NCBI RefSeq assembly: GCF_001413955.1
Contig: NZ_LCTZ01000002.1
Coordinates: 3,210,501 to 3,274,500 of the forward strand
Length of the DNA: 64,000 nucleotides
Source: Flagellimonas eckloniae
GTDB lineage: Bacteria > Bacteroidota > Bacteroidia > Flavobacteriales > Flavobacteriaceae
Reading direction: 5' to 3'
Of this stretch, positions 42,978 through 56,956 are shown piece by piece (positions within the stretch are counted from its first letter, which is position 1; every line of letters begins with the position of its first letter). The translations under genes and the position numbers were made by a program. The notes under the pieces were generated by a model. That model was not told the origin of the DNA, did not search any database, and saw only the letters and a list, made by a program, of their open reading frames with translations.

Positions 42978-43826
42978 TTAATTCAATCTTAGGTTGTCTA
43001 TTAAACGAACGTCGTCTGCGTAAACGGCAATAAACGCCCTATATTTTCTATCTACCTGTTTTTTAAGCATTGGGGTTAGCGTGTCTTCATCTGTAATTTG
43101 AAAATACTCTAAATCCAATGTGGTGTTTTTTTCAAATTGGGACTTAACCCATTCACTAATGGTATAAGCACTTTCCGTGCCAAATTTTGTCTTGGCAGTT
43201 AGTAGGGTTTTATAAATAAAACTTGCCTCTGTCCTTGTCTTTTTTGAAAGACGTTCATTGCGTGAACTCATGGCCAATCCGCTGGGCTCTCGTTCAATTG
43301 GGCAGCCGATTATTTCAAATGGCAAGTTCATGGAATCTACCATTTTTCTAATAATCTGAAGTTGCTGAAAATCCTTTTCGCCAAAGTATGCCCTGTCTGG
43401 GGAAATTGTTCTAAGGAATAGCTCAACTATTGTACCCACACCATCAAAATGCCCTTCTCTAAATTCGCCCTCCATGACTTTGTCCAATCCATCAAACGCA
43501 TACGTTTGTGACTTTATGCTTGATCCGTAAATCTCATCTACGGTTGGAGTAAAAACCACAATCTTTTCTGAAACACTCTTTAACAGATCAAGGTCCTTTT
43601 TTATATCTCGAGGATATTTTTCAAGATCATCCTTTTTGTCAAATTGAGTGGGATTCACAAAAATACTCACCACAACCACATCATTGGCCAACATAGCAGT
43701 CTTTACAAGTGAAATATGACCTTTGTGCAAAGCCCCCATGGTAGGCACTAAGCCTATGTCATGGTTTTTGTTCCGTTCCTTTTGTAAGAAACGATTAAGT
43801 TCATTTTTAAGGTCAAATACTTTCAT
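42978..43826 (-). CDS. panC: Pantothenate synthetase
   Basis: A 282-residue enzyme that joins pantoate and beta-alanine using ATP to make pantothenate. The HIGH-like motif is in PTMGALHKGH (28-37), with VNPTQF, the YFGEKDFQQL block and RNERLSKKTR typical of PanC. First gene of the minus-strand pan transcript. The promoter region is shared with the divergent glycogen-synthase-like gene. Confidence 0.97.
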   Translation of the reverse strand: MKVFDLKNELNRFLQKERNKNHDIGLVPTMGALHKGHISLVKTAMLANDVVVVSIFVNPTQFDKKDDLEKYPRDIKKDLDLLKSVSEKIVVFTPTVDEIYGSSIKSQTYAFDGLDKVMEGEFREGHFDGVGTIVELFLRTISPDRAYFGEKDFQQLQIIRKMVDSMNLPFEIIGCPIEREPSGLAMSSRNERLSKKTRTEASFIYKTLLTAKTKFGTESAYTISEWVKSQFEKNTTLDLEYFQITDEDTLTPMLKKQVDRKYRAFIAVYADDVRLIDNLRLN

Positions 43827-43884
43827 ACATAGATTGAAAAGCGTGCAAAAATACTATAAATACTGCTAATCGGCATAATTTTTG

Positions 43885-43892
43885 TACTTTTG
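43885..43892 (+). promoter_or_regulatory. Promoter -7 element upstream of the glycogen-synthase-like gene
   Basis: TACTTTTG fits the flavobacterial TAnnTTTG consensus exactly, 36 bases before the ATG at 43929. A clear -33 TTG at normal spacing is not seen. Confidence 0.5.
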
Positions 43893-43928
43893 CAGCTACG
43901 TTTTTCAGATAAGCAAAAGAAAGTGTTT

Positions 43929-46621
<2,693 letters not shown>

Positions 46622-46676
46622 AAAGTCAATATAAAAATACAACTTGCTAACTTTTCACGTTTTAGGACTGAGAAGA

Positions 46677-46710
46677 TTGCTTTTACTTCCCCCAATAGAT
46701 TGTAAATTTG
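46677..46710 (+). promoter_or_regulatory. Promoter for glmS
   Basis: TTG at 46677-46679 and TAAATTTG at 46703-46710, 23 bases apart, fit the flavobacterial TTG/TAnnTTTG promoter. It lies 38 bases before the glmS ATG. Confidence 0.55.
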
Positions 46711-46748
46711 TGATTCTGGCTCATTGTTTAACAAATTAATTCTTTCAT

Positions 46749-48596
46749 ATGTGCGGTATTGTTGGTTATGTTGGTCATAGGGATGCTTATCCCATAATAA
46801 TTAAAGGTTTACAACGACTGGAATATCGAGGATACGATAGCGCAGGAATTGTGCTGTTTGATGGAGAAAATACGCATCTTTCCAAAACAAAAGGAAAAGT
46901 AGAGGACTTAAAGAAAAAAGCAGAAGCCACAATATCTACAGAAGGAAAATTAGGCCTGGGACATACAAGATGGGCAACACACGGTGTTCCGAATGATGTA
47001 AACTCACATCCACATTATTCCAACTCAGGTGATTTGGTAATAATCCACAACGGTATTATTGAAAATTATGATGCCATTAAGAAAGCATTGATTACAAGGG
47101 GATATACTTTTGAGTCAGATACCGACACAGAGGTATTGGTAAACCTTATAGAAGAGGTTAAGAAAAAAGAAGGAGTCAAGCTGGGGAAAGCCGTTCAAAT
47201 TGCATTGAACCAAGTTGTTGGTGCCTACGCCATAGCTGTTTTCGATAAGAATAAACCTGATGAGATTGTAGTAGCCAAACTAGGAAGCCCTTTAGCTATA
47301 GGCATTGGTGAAAACGAATATTTTATAGCATCAGATGCTTCACCATTTATAGAATTTACCAATAACGCAGTGTATTTGGAAGATGAAGAAATGGCGGTAA
47401 TCCGTATTGGTAAGGAAATTAAATTGCGAAAAATCAAGGATGATGCAATAGCTTATCCCAATATTCTGGAACTTCAATTAAATCTTGAGGAAATTGAAAA
47501 GGGAGGGTATGATCATTTTATGCTGAAGGAAATCTATGAGCAGCCACGAGCAATTTTAGATACATATAGAGGAAGACTTTTGGCAGATCAAGGTATAATT
47601 AGGATGGCTGGAATTGACCAAAATTTAGAGAAATTCCTAAATGCTAATAGAATAATTATTGTTGCCTGTGGAACATCATGGCATGCTGGACTTGTGGCAG
47701 AATATATCTTTGAGGATTTGGCAAGAATTCCTGTAGAAGTTGAATATGCTTCGGAATTCCGGTATAGAAATCCTGTAATAACTGAAAATGATGTTTTAAT
47801 CGCAATATCCCAATCTGGTGAAACAGCTGATACCTTGGCCGCAATAAAATTGGCCAAAGAAAGAGGGGCATTTGTTTTTGGGGTGTGCAATGTTGTGGGC
47901 TCATCCATAGCCAGGGAAACACATGCAGGAGCTTATACCCACGCAGGACCTGAAATAGGTGTGGCTTCCACTAAAGCATTTACAACCCAGATTACCGTAC
48001 TTACGCTAATTGCATTAAAACTGGCAAATGAAAAAGGTGTTTTTTCCAAATCTAGATTCCACGAATTTTTAACGGAACTTGAAGCTATTCCTTCTAAAGT
48101 GGAAAAAGCATTGCTGTCAAATGAAATTGTGGAACAAATTTCAGAGATATATAAGGACTCTACAAATTGTTTGTACCTGGGTCGAGGATACAATTTCCCA
48201 GTTGCATTGGAAGGAGCATTGAAATTAAAGGAAATAAGCTACATTCATGCGGAAGGATATCCGGCCGCTGAAATGAAGCATGGCCCAATCGCCTTGATAG
48301 ATGAGCAAATGCCCGTAATTGTTATTGCAACAAAAAAGGGACATTATGAAAAAGTGGTCAGCAATATTCAAGAGATTAAATCAAGAAGTGGCAGAATCAT
48401 AGCCATAGTTACAGAAGGAGACAAAACCGTCAAGGAATTGGCAGATCATGTTATTGAGGTTCCAGAAACATCCGAAAGCCTTACACCATTATTAACTACA
48501 ATACCACTGCAATTGTTATCATATCATATTGCCGTTATGAGAGGTTGTAATGTGGATCAACCTCGAAACTTGGCAAAATCGGTTACCGTGGAGTGA
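46749..48596 (+). CDS. glmS: Glucosamine-6-phosphate synthase (glutamine-fructose-6-phosphate aminotransferase)
   Basis: A full 615-residue GlmS, which makes glucosamine-6-phosphate from fructose-6-phosphate and glutamine, the first step to peptidoglycan and lipopolysaccharide precursors. The N-terminal glutaminase begins MCGIVGYVG with catalytic Cys2, followed by RLEYRGYDSAG, GHTRWATHG and HNGIIENY. The C-terminal half has two SIS domains (SQSGETADTLAA, ACGTSWHAGL, STKAFTTQ) and ends DQPRNLAKSVTVE. I see no glmS ribozyme upstream. Confidence 0.98.
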   Translation: MCGIVGYVGHRDAYPIIIKGLQRLEYRGYDSAGIVLFDGENTHLSKTKGKVEDLKKKAEATISTEGKLGLGHTRWATHGVPNDVNSHPHYSNSGDLVIIHNGIIENYDAIKKALITRGYTFESDTDTEVLVNLIEEVKKKEGVKLGKAVQIALNQVVGAYAIAVFDKNKPDEIVVAKLGSPLAIGIGENEYFIASDASPFIEFTNNAVYLEDEEMAVIRIGKEIKLRKIKDDAIAYPNILELQLNLEEIEKGGYDHFMLKEIYEQPRAILDTYRGRLLADQGIIRMAGIDQNLEKFLNANRIIIVACGTSWHAGLVAEYIFEDLARIPVEVEYASEFRYRNPVITENDVLIAISQSGETADTLAAIKLAKERGAFVFGVCNVVGSSIARETHAGAYTHAGPEIGVASTKAFTTQITVLTLIALKLANEKGVFSKSRFHEFLTELEAIPSKVEKALLSNEIVEQISEIYKDSTNCLYLGRGYNFPVALEGALKLKEISYIHAEGYPAAEMKHGPIALIDEQMPVIVIATKKGHYEKVVSNIQEIKSRSGRIIAIVTEGDKTVKELADHVIEVPETSESLTPLLTTIPLQLLSYHIAVMRGCNVDQPRNLAKSVTVE

Positions 48597-48803
48597 CCTA
48601 AGCAAATCTGAAAAACACGATAAATTGATTGATTTTAGCTCTTTTTTTGTTAAAATCGTACTTATATCACCCTTTTTTTAGGAAAAAAATACTATGCATG
48701 CATAATTTTTTTCATTTTTGTAGATATCAAATGAAAAAAAATGTATCTTCCGCGTCCAATACTTAACGTATACTTAAAACTTTTTAACTCAAATTAAAAG
48801 CTA

Positions 48804-51602
48804 ATGAGAAGACTAATAATCATTTCTCTTATGCTGTTCGGTGCCGCATCTTATGCGCAGACAACAGTACAAGGAAAAGTAGTTGATGAAAACAATGAAC
48901 CCATTCCAGGGACCAATGTAGTGCTGGTTGGTAAAGCCGAAGGAACCACTACTGATTTTGATGGTAATTTCACATTCAACACTTCGGAACAACCACCCTT
49001 CAAACTTCAATTTACATCTATTGGCTATTCGGATTTTGTTGCCGATGTAACAGCTAACAACCAAACACTGTCAATAACACTGGGTGAGACCTCTACACTT
49101 TTGGATGAAGTTGTAATATCGGCTTCTAGAACACCAGAAAGAATCTTTGAGTCTCCAGTTACGGTAGAACGTTTTGGACTTAAAGAAATTGAAAATACAG
49201 CTTCTGCTGATTTTTATGGAGGGCTGGAAAATCTAAAAGGAGTTGATGTAAATACCAACAGTTTAACATTTAAGTCAGTTAACACAAGAGGTTTTGCAAC
49301 TTTTGCCAATACTAGATTTATGCAGTTAGTGGATGGAATGGACAATTCTACCCCCGCACTTAATTTCCCTATTGGAAATTTGGTGGGTATGATTGAAACG
49401 GATGTGCTGAGCGTAGAACTTTTACCCGGTGCTTCATCTGCCCTGTATGGTGCAAATGCCTTTAATGGAATATTATTTATGCGTAGTAAAAATCCGTTTG
49501 ATTATGAAGGCATAAGTGTTTCCATAAAAAGGGGTATTACATCCCAAGCAGCCGCTGGAGATAATTCCTATACCGATGTTGGCATACGAGCAGCACATAA
49601 ATTCAGCGATAAATTTGCGGCCAAAGTCAATTTCGGTTATTTGAAGGGTACAGATTGGGCAGCAAACAGCTTACAGGGGAAAGATGAAAATAATTTTGCC
49701 ATTACCGGAAGTACCAGAGCTAATGACCTTGACTATGATGGTGTCAATGTTTATGGAGATGATTTTTCTATTGATATTAAGGATGTAGCGCTTACCTTAG
49801 AAGGATTGGGAGCTTTACCTGCAGGAGCCAATGCCTTGGTCCCATCAGTTGAGGTTAGTAGAACGGGATACAATGAAAGCGATCTGACAAATTATAATGC
49901 AGAAAGTATTAAGGCAGATTGGGGTCTGTATTTTAGACCTTGGGCAAATGACTTTGAAATATCCTACGTAGGTAAGGTAGGTACAGGTTCAACTATTTAT
50001 CAAGGTACCAACCGTTACAACATTAATGGGTTCTTTCAACAACAACATAAAATTGAGTTTAGAAACGACAATTTCTTTCTAAGGGGGTATGTAGTTGCAG
50101 ATAAAGCGGGTGACTCATACGATATGGTTTTTACTGGAGTTAATATAAATCGCTCTTGGAAAGATGACAATACTTGGTTTGGGGAGTATGCAGGAACATT
50201 TGTTCAGGCTACCTTAGGAGGTGCTACCGAAGAGCAAGCGCATGCCGCTGCAAGGGCTCAGGCTGAATCTGGCCGTTTTGAACCGGGATCTCCTGAATTT
50301 CAAGCAGCTTTTGATCGTGTGATTCAAGATCCTGACCTAACAAGTGGTTCACAATTTAAAGATGCCTCTAAATACTATCATGCAGATGGTAATTACAATT
50401 TTAGCCACTTGACAGATTTCGCTGAAATACAAGTTGGAGGTTCATTTAGACAATACAGCTTAAATTCTTTCGGTACTATTTACACGGATCTTGATGGACC
50501 TATAGACTATTCTGAATTTGGAATCTATTCCCAGATACAAAAGACCATCGATTTACAAGGAGAAAAAAGTTTAAAACTTACAGGTTCAATTCGTTATGAT
50601 AAGTCTGAATTTTTCGATGGATTCTTTTCTCCCAGACTTTCTGCAGGTTTTACAGTCAATAGAGACCATAATGTTCGGGCATCTGTACAGACTGGTTTTA
50701 GAAATCCAACCACACAAGATTTATTTATAGGCTTGGATGCAGGTAGTGCCATTCTAGTGGGTTCCGCTCCTGAAAACCTAGAGCGATATACAAGGGATTT
50801 TGATATTAGTGGGGGTGGACAACTTTTAGGCCAGCCTACGAGTATAACCCAAACTGGAACAGCTGCTTATACAAATTCTTATACCAGAGCTTCAGTTGAA
50901 ACACTAGGTGAAACAGGGAATCCGGCTGATTTGGTTATAGCAAACCCTGACGTCGTAAAACCAGAACAAGTAACTTCTGCTGAAATAGGATATAGGGGAA
51001 AACTTGGTAAACTTGTAGTTGATTTTAGCACCTACTATAACAGTTACAAAGACTTTATTTCCCAAGAAGTGGTGTTGGCTCCTTTTTACGGAACTGTTGG
51101 TGATGGATCACTTTCGGTTGCTGCTATTTCCAATGGAGATTTTCAAGCATATAGCACATACACCAATTCCGAAGCGGATGTCAACTCCTATGGTGCCTCA
51201 TTGGGGCTAACTGCTAAGGTGTTTGGTAATTTTGATTTAGGAGGAAGCTATACCTATACAAAACTGGATTTTGACAGAGAAGCAAATCCAGATGTGATGT
51301 TGAATTTCAATACACCTGAGCACAAGTTCAAAGCGTCTTTTGGGAATACGGAATTATTTAAAAATTTCGGTTTCAATATAAACTATAGATTTAGTGACGA
51401 CTATTTTTGGGAAGCTACGTTTGCCGAAGGTGCTGTGCCGGAATTTCATGTTTTGGATGCGCAGGTCAATCTAGAGGTGCCAAGTATCAAATCTACATTC
51501 AAACTTGGGGGAACCAACTTGACCGGTGAAGAATATTTTACTGCTTTTGGAACTGGTTTAATAGGTTCAATGTACTATGTGTCTTGGACCATCAACAACT
51601 AA
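48804..51602 (+). CDS. TonB-dependent receptor with carboxypeptidase-like domain, paired with SGNH hydrolase
   Basis: A 932-residue receptor: signal peptide (1-18), CarboxypepD_reg-like domain (GKVVDENNEPIPGTNVVLVG, about 21-105), plug (about 115-230, including NTRGFATFANTRFMQLVDGMD and VELLPGASSALYGANAFNGILFM) and a beta barrel ending MYYVSWTINN. It is followed after 13 bases by a lipoprotein hydrolase, a pair common in Flavobacteriia and likely a uptake-and-cleavage unit. Ligand unknown. The 207 bases before it are AT-rich and hold no gene. Confidence 0.95.
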   Translation: MRRLIIISLMLFGAASYAQTTVQGKVVDENNEPIPGTNVVLVGKAEGTTTDFDGNFTFNTSEQPPFKLQFTSIGYSDFVADVTANNQTLSITLGETSTLLDEVVISASRTPERIFESPVTVERFGLKEIENTASADFYGGLENLKGVDVNTNSLTFKSVNTRGFATFANTRFMQLVDGMDNSTPALNFPIGNLVGMIETDVLSVELLPGASSALYGANAFNGILFMRSKNPFDYEGISVSIKRGITSQAAAGDNSYTDVGIRAAHKFSDKFAAKVNFGYLKGTDWAANSLQGKDENNFAITGSTRANDLDYDGVNVYGDDFSIDIKDVALTLEGLGALPAGANALVPSVEVSRTGYNESDLTNYNAESIKADWGLYFRPWANDFEISYVGKVGTGSTIYQGTNRYNINGFFQQQHKIEFRNDNFFLRGYVVADKAGDSYDMVFTGVNINRSWKDDNTWFGEYAGTFVQATLGGATEEQAHAAARAQAESGRFEPGSPEFQAAFDRVIQDPDLTSGSQFKDASKYYHADGNYNFSHLTDFAEIQVGGSFRQYSLNSFGTIYTDLDGPIDYSEFGIYSQIQKTIDLQGEKSLKLTGSIRYDKSEFFDGFFSPRLSAGFTVNRDHNVRASVQTGFRNPTTQDLFIGLDAGSAILVGSAPENLERYTRDFDISGGGQLLGQPTSITQTGTAAYTNSYTRASVETLGETGNPADLVIANPDVVKPEQVTSAEIGYRGKLGKLVVDFSTYYNSYKDFISQEVVLAPFYGTVGDGSLSVAAISNGDFQAYSTYTNSEADVNSYGASLGLTAKVFGNFDLGGSYTYTKLDFDREANPDVMLNFNTPEHKFKASFGNTELFKNFGFNINYRFSDDYFWEATFAEGAVPEFHVLDAQVNLEVPSIKSTFKLGGTNLTGEEYFTAFGTGLIGSMYYVSWTINN

Positions 51603-51615
51603 ATTTTAGATTAAA

Positions 51616-53253
51616 ATGAAAAACTCAAAATATTTTGTCCTCGCTTTAACTACGGTTTTTGTAGTGGCGTGTAATGAATTGGAAGATGTTGATATATCTT
51701 CACAAAATGAAGTCCAGGTTGAATTGCCGGAACTAACTGCAGGTTCCGTAGACTTTAGCAATTATGTGTCCTTGGGAAATTCGCTTACCGCCGGTTTTAC
51801 TGATGGTGCTCTTTTTCAGGCCAGCCAGTCATTTTCACTTCCAAATATTATGTCGCAAAAATTTGCGCTTGCAGGGGGAGGAACCTTTGTTCAGCCCTTG
51901 ACAAATGATAATTTAGGAGGTCTTGCAGCTGCTGGGAATAGAATTCAAGGTCCAAGACTTGTATTTGGAGGCTCAGGACCAGTTTCTTTAGAATCGATAA
52001 TTGGAGATGTTACTGTTACTACAGATATAGTTCTTAATAACCCATCGGGGCCATTTAACAATTTAGGTGTTCCTGGAGCAAAAAGTTTTCATTTACTGGC
52101 GCCAGGGTATGGTAATTTAGCCAACCTAGAAGCTGAATTGGCCAATCCATATTTTATTAGGATGACGGGAACGAACCCAAACATAAGTGTGTTGGAAATG
52201 GCAGCTTCACAATCACCTACTTTCTTTTCTTTATGGATAGGAAATAACGATGTTTTAGGCTACGCTACTTCGGGTGGAGATGGAACAAACCCCTTAACAC
52301 CTGTATCGGGTGATCCCGGTGTAGGCTTTGACGGTACTTATGGTGCTTTGATTACTACACTTACGGCAGGAGGAGCAAAAGGTGTTGTGGCCAATATTCC
52401 CAATGTAACGAGCATACCTCATTTTACAACGGTACCACATAACCCTTTAGACCCTACTAGTGAATCTTTTGGGCCTTTAATTCCTACGCTAAATGGAATT
52501 TTTGGACAGCTAAATCAAGTCTATACGTTTCTTGGATTTCCGGAACGATCTATTGAGTTTTCATCTACAGCTGCAAGTGAGGTTGTAATTAAAGATGAAA
52601 CCTTGGTTGATTTATCGGCAGAAATTGCAGGGGTGTTGACTGAAAGCCCAACATTCCCAGCTTTCGTGGAATCATTTGGATTGCCTGCGGCGGCGGCACC
52701 TACGGTTGCAGGTCTATTTGGAGCTATATATGGACAAACAAGAGAGGCTACAGCAGATGATTTATTTGTTTTACCAAGTTCAGCGGTAATAGGTACTGTA
52801 AATACAACTTCAGTGGGGAATTTAGTTTTGGCAGGTTTATCTCAAGAATTGGCAGGTCAGTTTTCGGTTGAAGGAATTACCTTGCCTCTGGAAGATAAAT
52901 GGGTATTACTTCCAAGTGAACAAGAAGAGATTGCAACTGCCACAGCGGCATTCAATGATATCATTGCAGCGACTGCTGGCCAAGCTGGTTTGGCATTGGT
53001 AGACGCTAATGCTTTGTTGGATCAATTGGCAAGTAGTGGTATTACAAGTGGAGATTTCACATTAACATCAAATCTTGTTACCGGAAGTGCATTTTCTTTA
53101 GATGGAATTCACCCAACGGCAAGAGGTTACGCTTTGTTGGCCAACGAATTCATGAGAGCAATAGATGCTACATACGGGTCTAATTTTGAAGCATCAGGGA
53201 ATTTTGTCAATGTAGGCAACTACCCTACCAACTATTCACCAACGTTACAATAA
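51616..53253 (+). CDS. SGNH/GDSL-family hydrolase lipoprotein
   Basis: A 545-residue lipoprotein (signal ending FVVACN, lipid Cys19). Block I of the SGNH family reads NYVSLGNSLTAGF with nucleophile Ser56 and Asn instead of the usual Asp of GDS; block III is LWIGNNDVL and block V is DGIHPTARGY with the Asp and His. The triad is thus present. A long internal insertion (about 210-440) separates blocks III and V. It would act at the outer membrane, on an ester such as a lipid or acylated sugar, and pass products to the receptor encoded just upstream. A terminator follows. Confidence 0.85.
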   Translation: MKNSKYFVLALTTVFVVACNELEDVDISSQNEVQVELPELTAGSVDFSNYVSLGNSLTAGFTDGALFQASQSFSLPNIMSQKFALAGGGTFVQPLTNDNLGGLAAAGNRIQGPRLVFGGSGPVSLESIIGDVTVTTDIVLNNPSGPFNNLGVPGAKSFHLLAPGYGNLANLEAELANPYFIRMTGTNPNISVLEMAASQSPTFFSLWIGNNDVLGYATSGGDGTNPLTPVSGDPGVGFDGTYGALITTLTAGGAKGVVANIPNVTSIPHFTTVPHNPLDPTSESFGPLIPTLNGIFGQLNQVYTFLGFPERSIEFSSTAASEVVIKDETLVDLSAEIAGVLTESPTFPAFVESFGLPAAAAPTVAGLFGAIYGQTREATADDLFVLPSSAVIGTVNTTSVGNLVLAGLSQELAGQFSVEGITLPLEDKWVLLPSEQEEIATATAAFNDIIAATAGQAGLALVDANALLDQLASSGITSGDFTLTSNLVTGSAFSLDGIHPTARGYALLANEFMRAIDATYGSNFEASGNFVNVGNYPTNYSPTLQ

Positions 53254-53275
53254 CTATATAATATATAACTATTAT

Positions 53276-53304
53276 AAAAACGCCTTCATTTGAAGGCGTT
53301 TTTT
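53276..53304 (+). terminator. Rho-independent terminator after the SGNH hydrolase gene
   Basis: AACGCCTTCA (53279-53288) pairs with TGAAGGCGTT (53291-53300) across a two-base TT, with a longer A/T stem outside, followed by T residues. It is 22 bases past the stop and upstream of atpD. Confidence 0.88.
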
Positions 53305-53324
53305 ATGGTTAAAAAAAGAGCTAA

Positions 53325-54923
<1,599 letters not shown>

Positions 54924-54926
54924 GAT

Positions 54927-55205
54927 ATGTATTTAGAAATTGTATCACCAGAAGCTACGTTATTTGCAGGTGAAGTAACCTCTGTTACTGTGCCGGGAAT
55001 AAATGGCGAATTTCAAATGTTGCAGAATCACGCACCTGTGGTTTCCTTACTTCAAAAAGGAGATGTTAAGGTTCAGGGGGATATTACCATTGATGAAGAT
55101 TTTCAAAATAAATTTTCCAAAGGCCCAAATGGCGAGACTGTGCTGTCCATTACCAGCGGAACAATTGAAATGAAAGACAACAAAATAATTGTTTTGGCTG
55201 ATTAA
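54927..55205 (+). CDS. atpC: ATP synthase subunit epsilon, short form
   Basis: A 92-residue protein that contains the N-terminal beta-sandwich of F1 epsilon (MYLEIVSPEATLFAGEVTSVTVPGINGEF, LQNHAPVV) but lacks the C-terminal helical hairpin that can inhibit the enzyme in other bacteria. Such a short form is usual in Bacteroidota. It starts 3 bases after atpD and is followed by a terminator at 55232, so atpDC is a closed transcript. Confidence 0.95.
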   Translation: MYLEIVSPEATLFAGEVTSVTVPGINGEFQMLQNHAPVVSLLQKGDVKVQGDITIDEDFQNKFSKGPNGETVLSITSGTIEMKDNKIIVLAD

Positions 55206-55231
55206 GCCAGTTTTGTTATCAAAAAATAAAG

Positions 55232-55261
55232 GCCCAACTCTTTCGAGTTGGGCTTTTTTTA
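55232..55261 (+). terminator. Rho-independent terminator after atpC
   Basis: GCCCAACTC (55232-55240) pairs with GAGTTGGGC (55245-55253), four-base loop, followed by a run of T. It closes the atpDC transcript. Confidence 0.9.
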
Positions 55262-55367
55262 TTTCCCCTACTTGAATTCATAGATTTTTTTACCCTCATA
55301 GAAATGATAGATGATTCTGGTTTGAACTGCCTTTAAATTGCGGTTGTAAACAAAATATCTATTTAGT

Positions 55368-56069
55368 ATGAAAAAAACAATCTTATTAATCACACTAATT
55401 TCTGGGTTAAACATAATCACCGCACAAAATTTTATACCAGAGCCTGGTTGCCCTCCTATAGCTTGGTGCAATAATGATGATATCATTTCTTCAGATAATG
55501 ATATGATGGATAGATTCGTATATGCTGCGGATGAAACAGGCAAAGATATGAATAGGGCTGCGGAAGAATCTGGATGTGATGACAGTTGGAACCCCTCTTG
55601 TATTTTTGCCGATTGGTTTCCATGTGGCTATGCTGAAGGTTCGGCTCAATATACACTATGTGGAAAAGGAAATGAGCCTAAACCACCTACAGGAGATAAA
55701 CCACCTTCTGAAGACAATCCGCCAGCAGGTGACGCTCCTCCAACCGATGACAAACCAGATGGTGGTGAAGCAACAACAGAAGTGCTAAAACTTTCGTCTT
55801 CTGGCTTTACCGCTGAGCGTTTGTTTAAATTTTATAATAAAACAAAAAGAGGTGCCGTAGTTCATAAATATCCAAATGGGTACAAATTACAATTGGCAAG
55901 TAAGTTTCAGAACAAAGAAAGTAAGGGGCTTAATTACGTTCTTGTTTTTAAAATAGTGGACAATAGAAATAGGATTTTGGCCAATCCGGTTGTCTATGTA
56001 ACTCGTCCAAAAAACAAAAACAGTTATTTCTTATTAAAAAGTGATGCAAAAATTTTACAAAAAAAATAA
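55368..56069 (+). CDS. Secreted two-part protein with Cys-rich head and Pro-rich linker, unknown
   Basis: A 233-residue protein with a signal peptide (1-19). The N-terminal part is Cys-rich (GCPPIAWC, ESGCDDSWNPSC, FPCGYA, TLCGKG; six Cys, likely disulphides), a low-complexity linker follows with repeats of KPPxxDxPP type (about 105-135), and the C-terminal part (about 140-233) is a beta-rich basic domain. I do not recognise either domain. It is followed by a second signal-peptide protein (92 bases) and membrane proteins, and all are upstream of a sensor kinase. Confidence 0.6.
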   Translation: MKKTILLITLISGLNIITAQNFIPEPGCPPIAWCNNDDIISSDNDMMDRFVYAADETGKDMNRAAEESGCDDSWNPSCIFADWFPCGYAEGSAQYTLCGKGNEPKPPTGDKPPSEDNPPAGDAPPTDDKPDGGEATTEVLKLSSSGFTAERLFKFYNKTKRGAVVHKYPNGYKLQLASKFQNKESKGLNYVLVFKIVDNRNRILANPVVYVTRPKNKNSYFLLKSDAKILQKK

Positions 56070-56160
56070 AATGAAACTGAGGTTTAACCTACCAACAGGC
56101 CAATGATTAAAACAATAAAGGTTCCCTCAAAAACTTTTATTCATTCTTAAAAAATAAATT

Positions 56161-56892
56161 ATGAGAACAAAAAACAATTTAGTTGCAGCATTATTTTTAA
56201 CAGTAACTTTTGCCATGAATGCTCAAAATATGAGTTGTGATGGTTTTGGAAATTTCTTTGTCCAATCCTGGGAATATGCTTATAATATTGCCCATCCAAT
56301 AGGTGAACAGGCACTTACTCTTATTCCTGTTGCGGGGCAGGACTCAGATGTTACTGATGCGATTTCGGACCTTTCAGAAGACTTTCATGCATTCGTGTTT
56401 GATGAGAATAGACAATCTTGGGCAACAGTTGGTGCAAGAGAAATACCAGTGTTAAAAACCATAACTACCCAAGGGGGTAAGCTTGTGCGCGTTGGACCTG
56501 TTGCGGGAGTTCGGGTGTTTACAACAGCGCCACTTTTATGGGACAGCGTAGAGATTGAAATTGAGAAACTTAAGGGAGGACTAGAAACTGAAATAATCAT
56601 TTGCACTTTTGATTTAGAAACAGGGGCAAAAAACAACATTTTGCCAAACTATGTTTTTCCAAACAATAAAAATCTAAGTTCAAAAAAGTTCACAATTAGA
56701 AACACCCATGGTAAATCTATTTCAGTAAAACTACTTGGGAAAGAGACCAATTTTGATGTATTCAAATACAGTATAAAAACCCAAGGTTTTCTTAATGTGA
56801 ATAAGCAAAAAAACAGAGTTAAGAAAGCCAATATAGAGCGGTTGAATACTACCGGCCTAGGAGCAGGTAATAAAAAGAAGACAAGAAACTAA
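56161..56892 (+). CDS. Secreted protein of unknown function
   Basis: A 243-residue protein with a signal peptide (1-21, ending FAMNAQ). The first half has MSCDGFGNFFVQSWEYAYNIAHPIGEQALTLIPVAG, with few Cys, and the second half is beta-rich (FTIRNTHGKSISVKLLGKETNFDVFKY) with a basic tail. I see no known domain. It is one of the run of genes in front of the sensor kinase; whether it is related to the 55368 product is not clear. Confidence 0.55.
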   Translation: MRTKNNLVAALFLTVTFAMNAQNMSCDGFGNFFVQSWEYAYNIAHPIGEQALTLIPVAGQDSDVTDAISDLSEDFHAFVFDENRQSWATVGAREIPVLKTITTQGGKLVRVGPVAGVRVFTTAPLLWDSVEIEIEKLKGGLETEIIICTFDLETGAKNNILPNYVFPNNKNLSSKKFTIRNTHGKSISVKLLGKETNFDVFKYSIKTQGFLNVNKQKNRVKKANIERLNTTGLGAGNKKKTRN

Positions 56893-56956
56893 AAATTAGA
56901 AGCATGCCCTCATCACCTGAGGGTATGTTTATCTAAAAAACCTAATAAAAGCAATC

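Noticed and set aside
55268..55543. Minus-strand 91-codon frame overlapping the start of the Cys-rich secreted protein
   Set aside because: It covers the signal peptide and head domain of the plus-strand gene, which has a clear signal sequence and better coding character.
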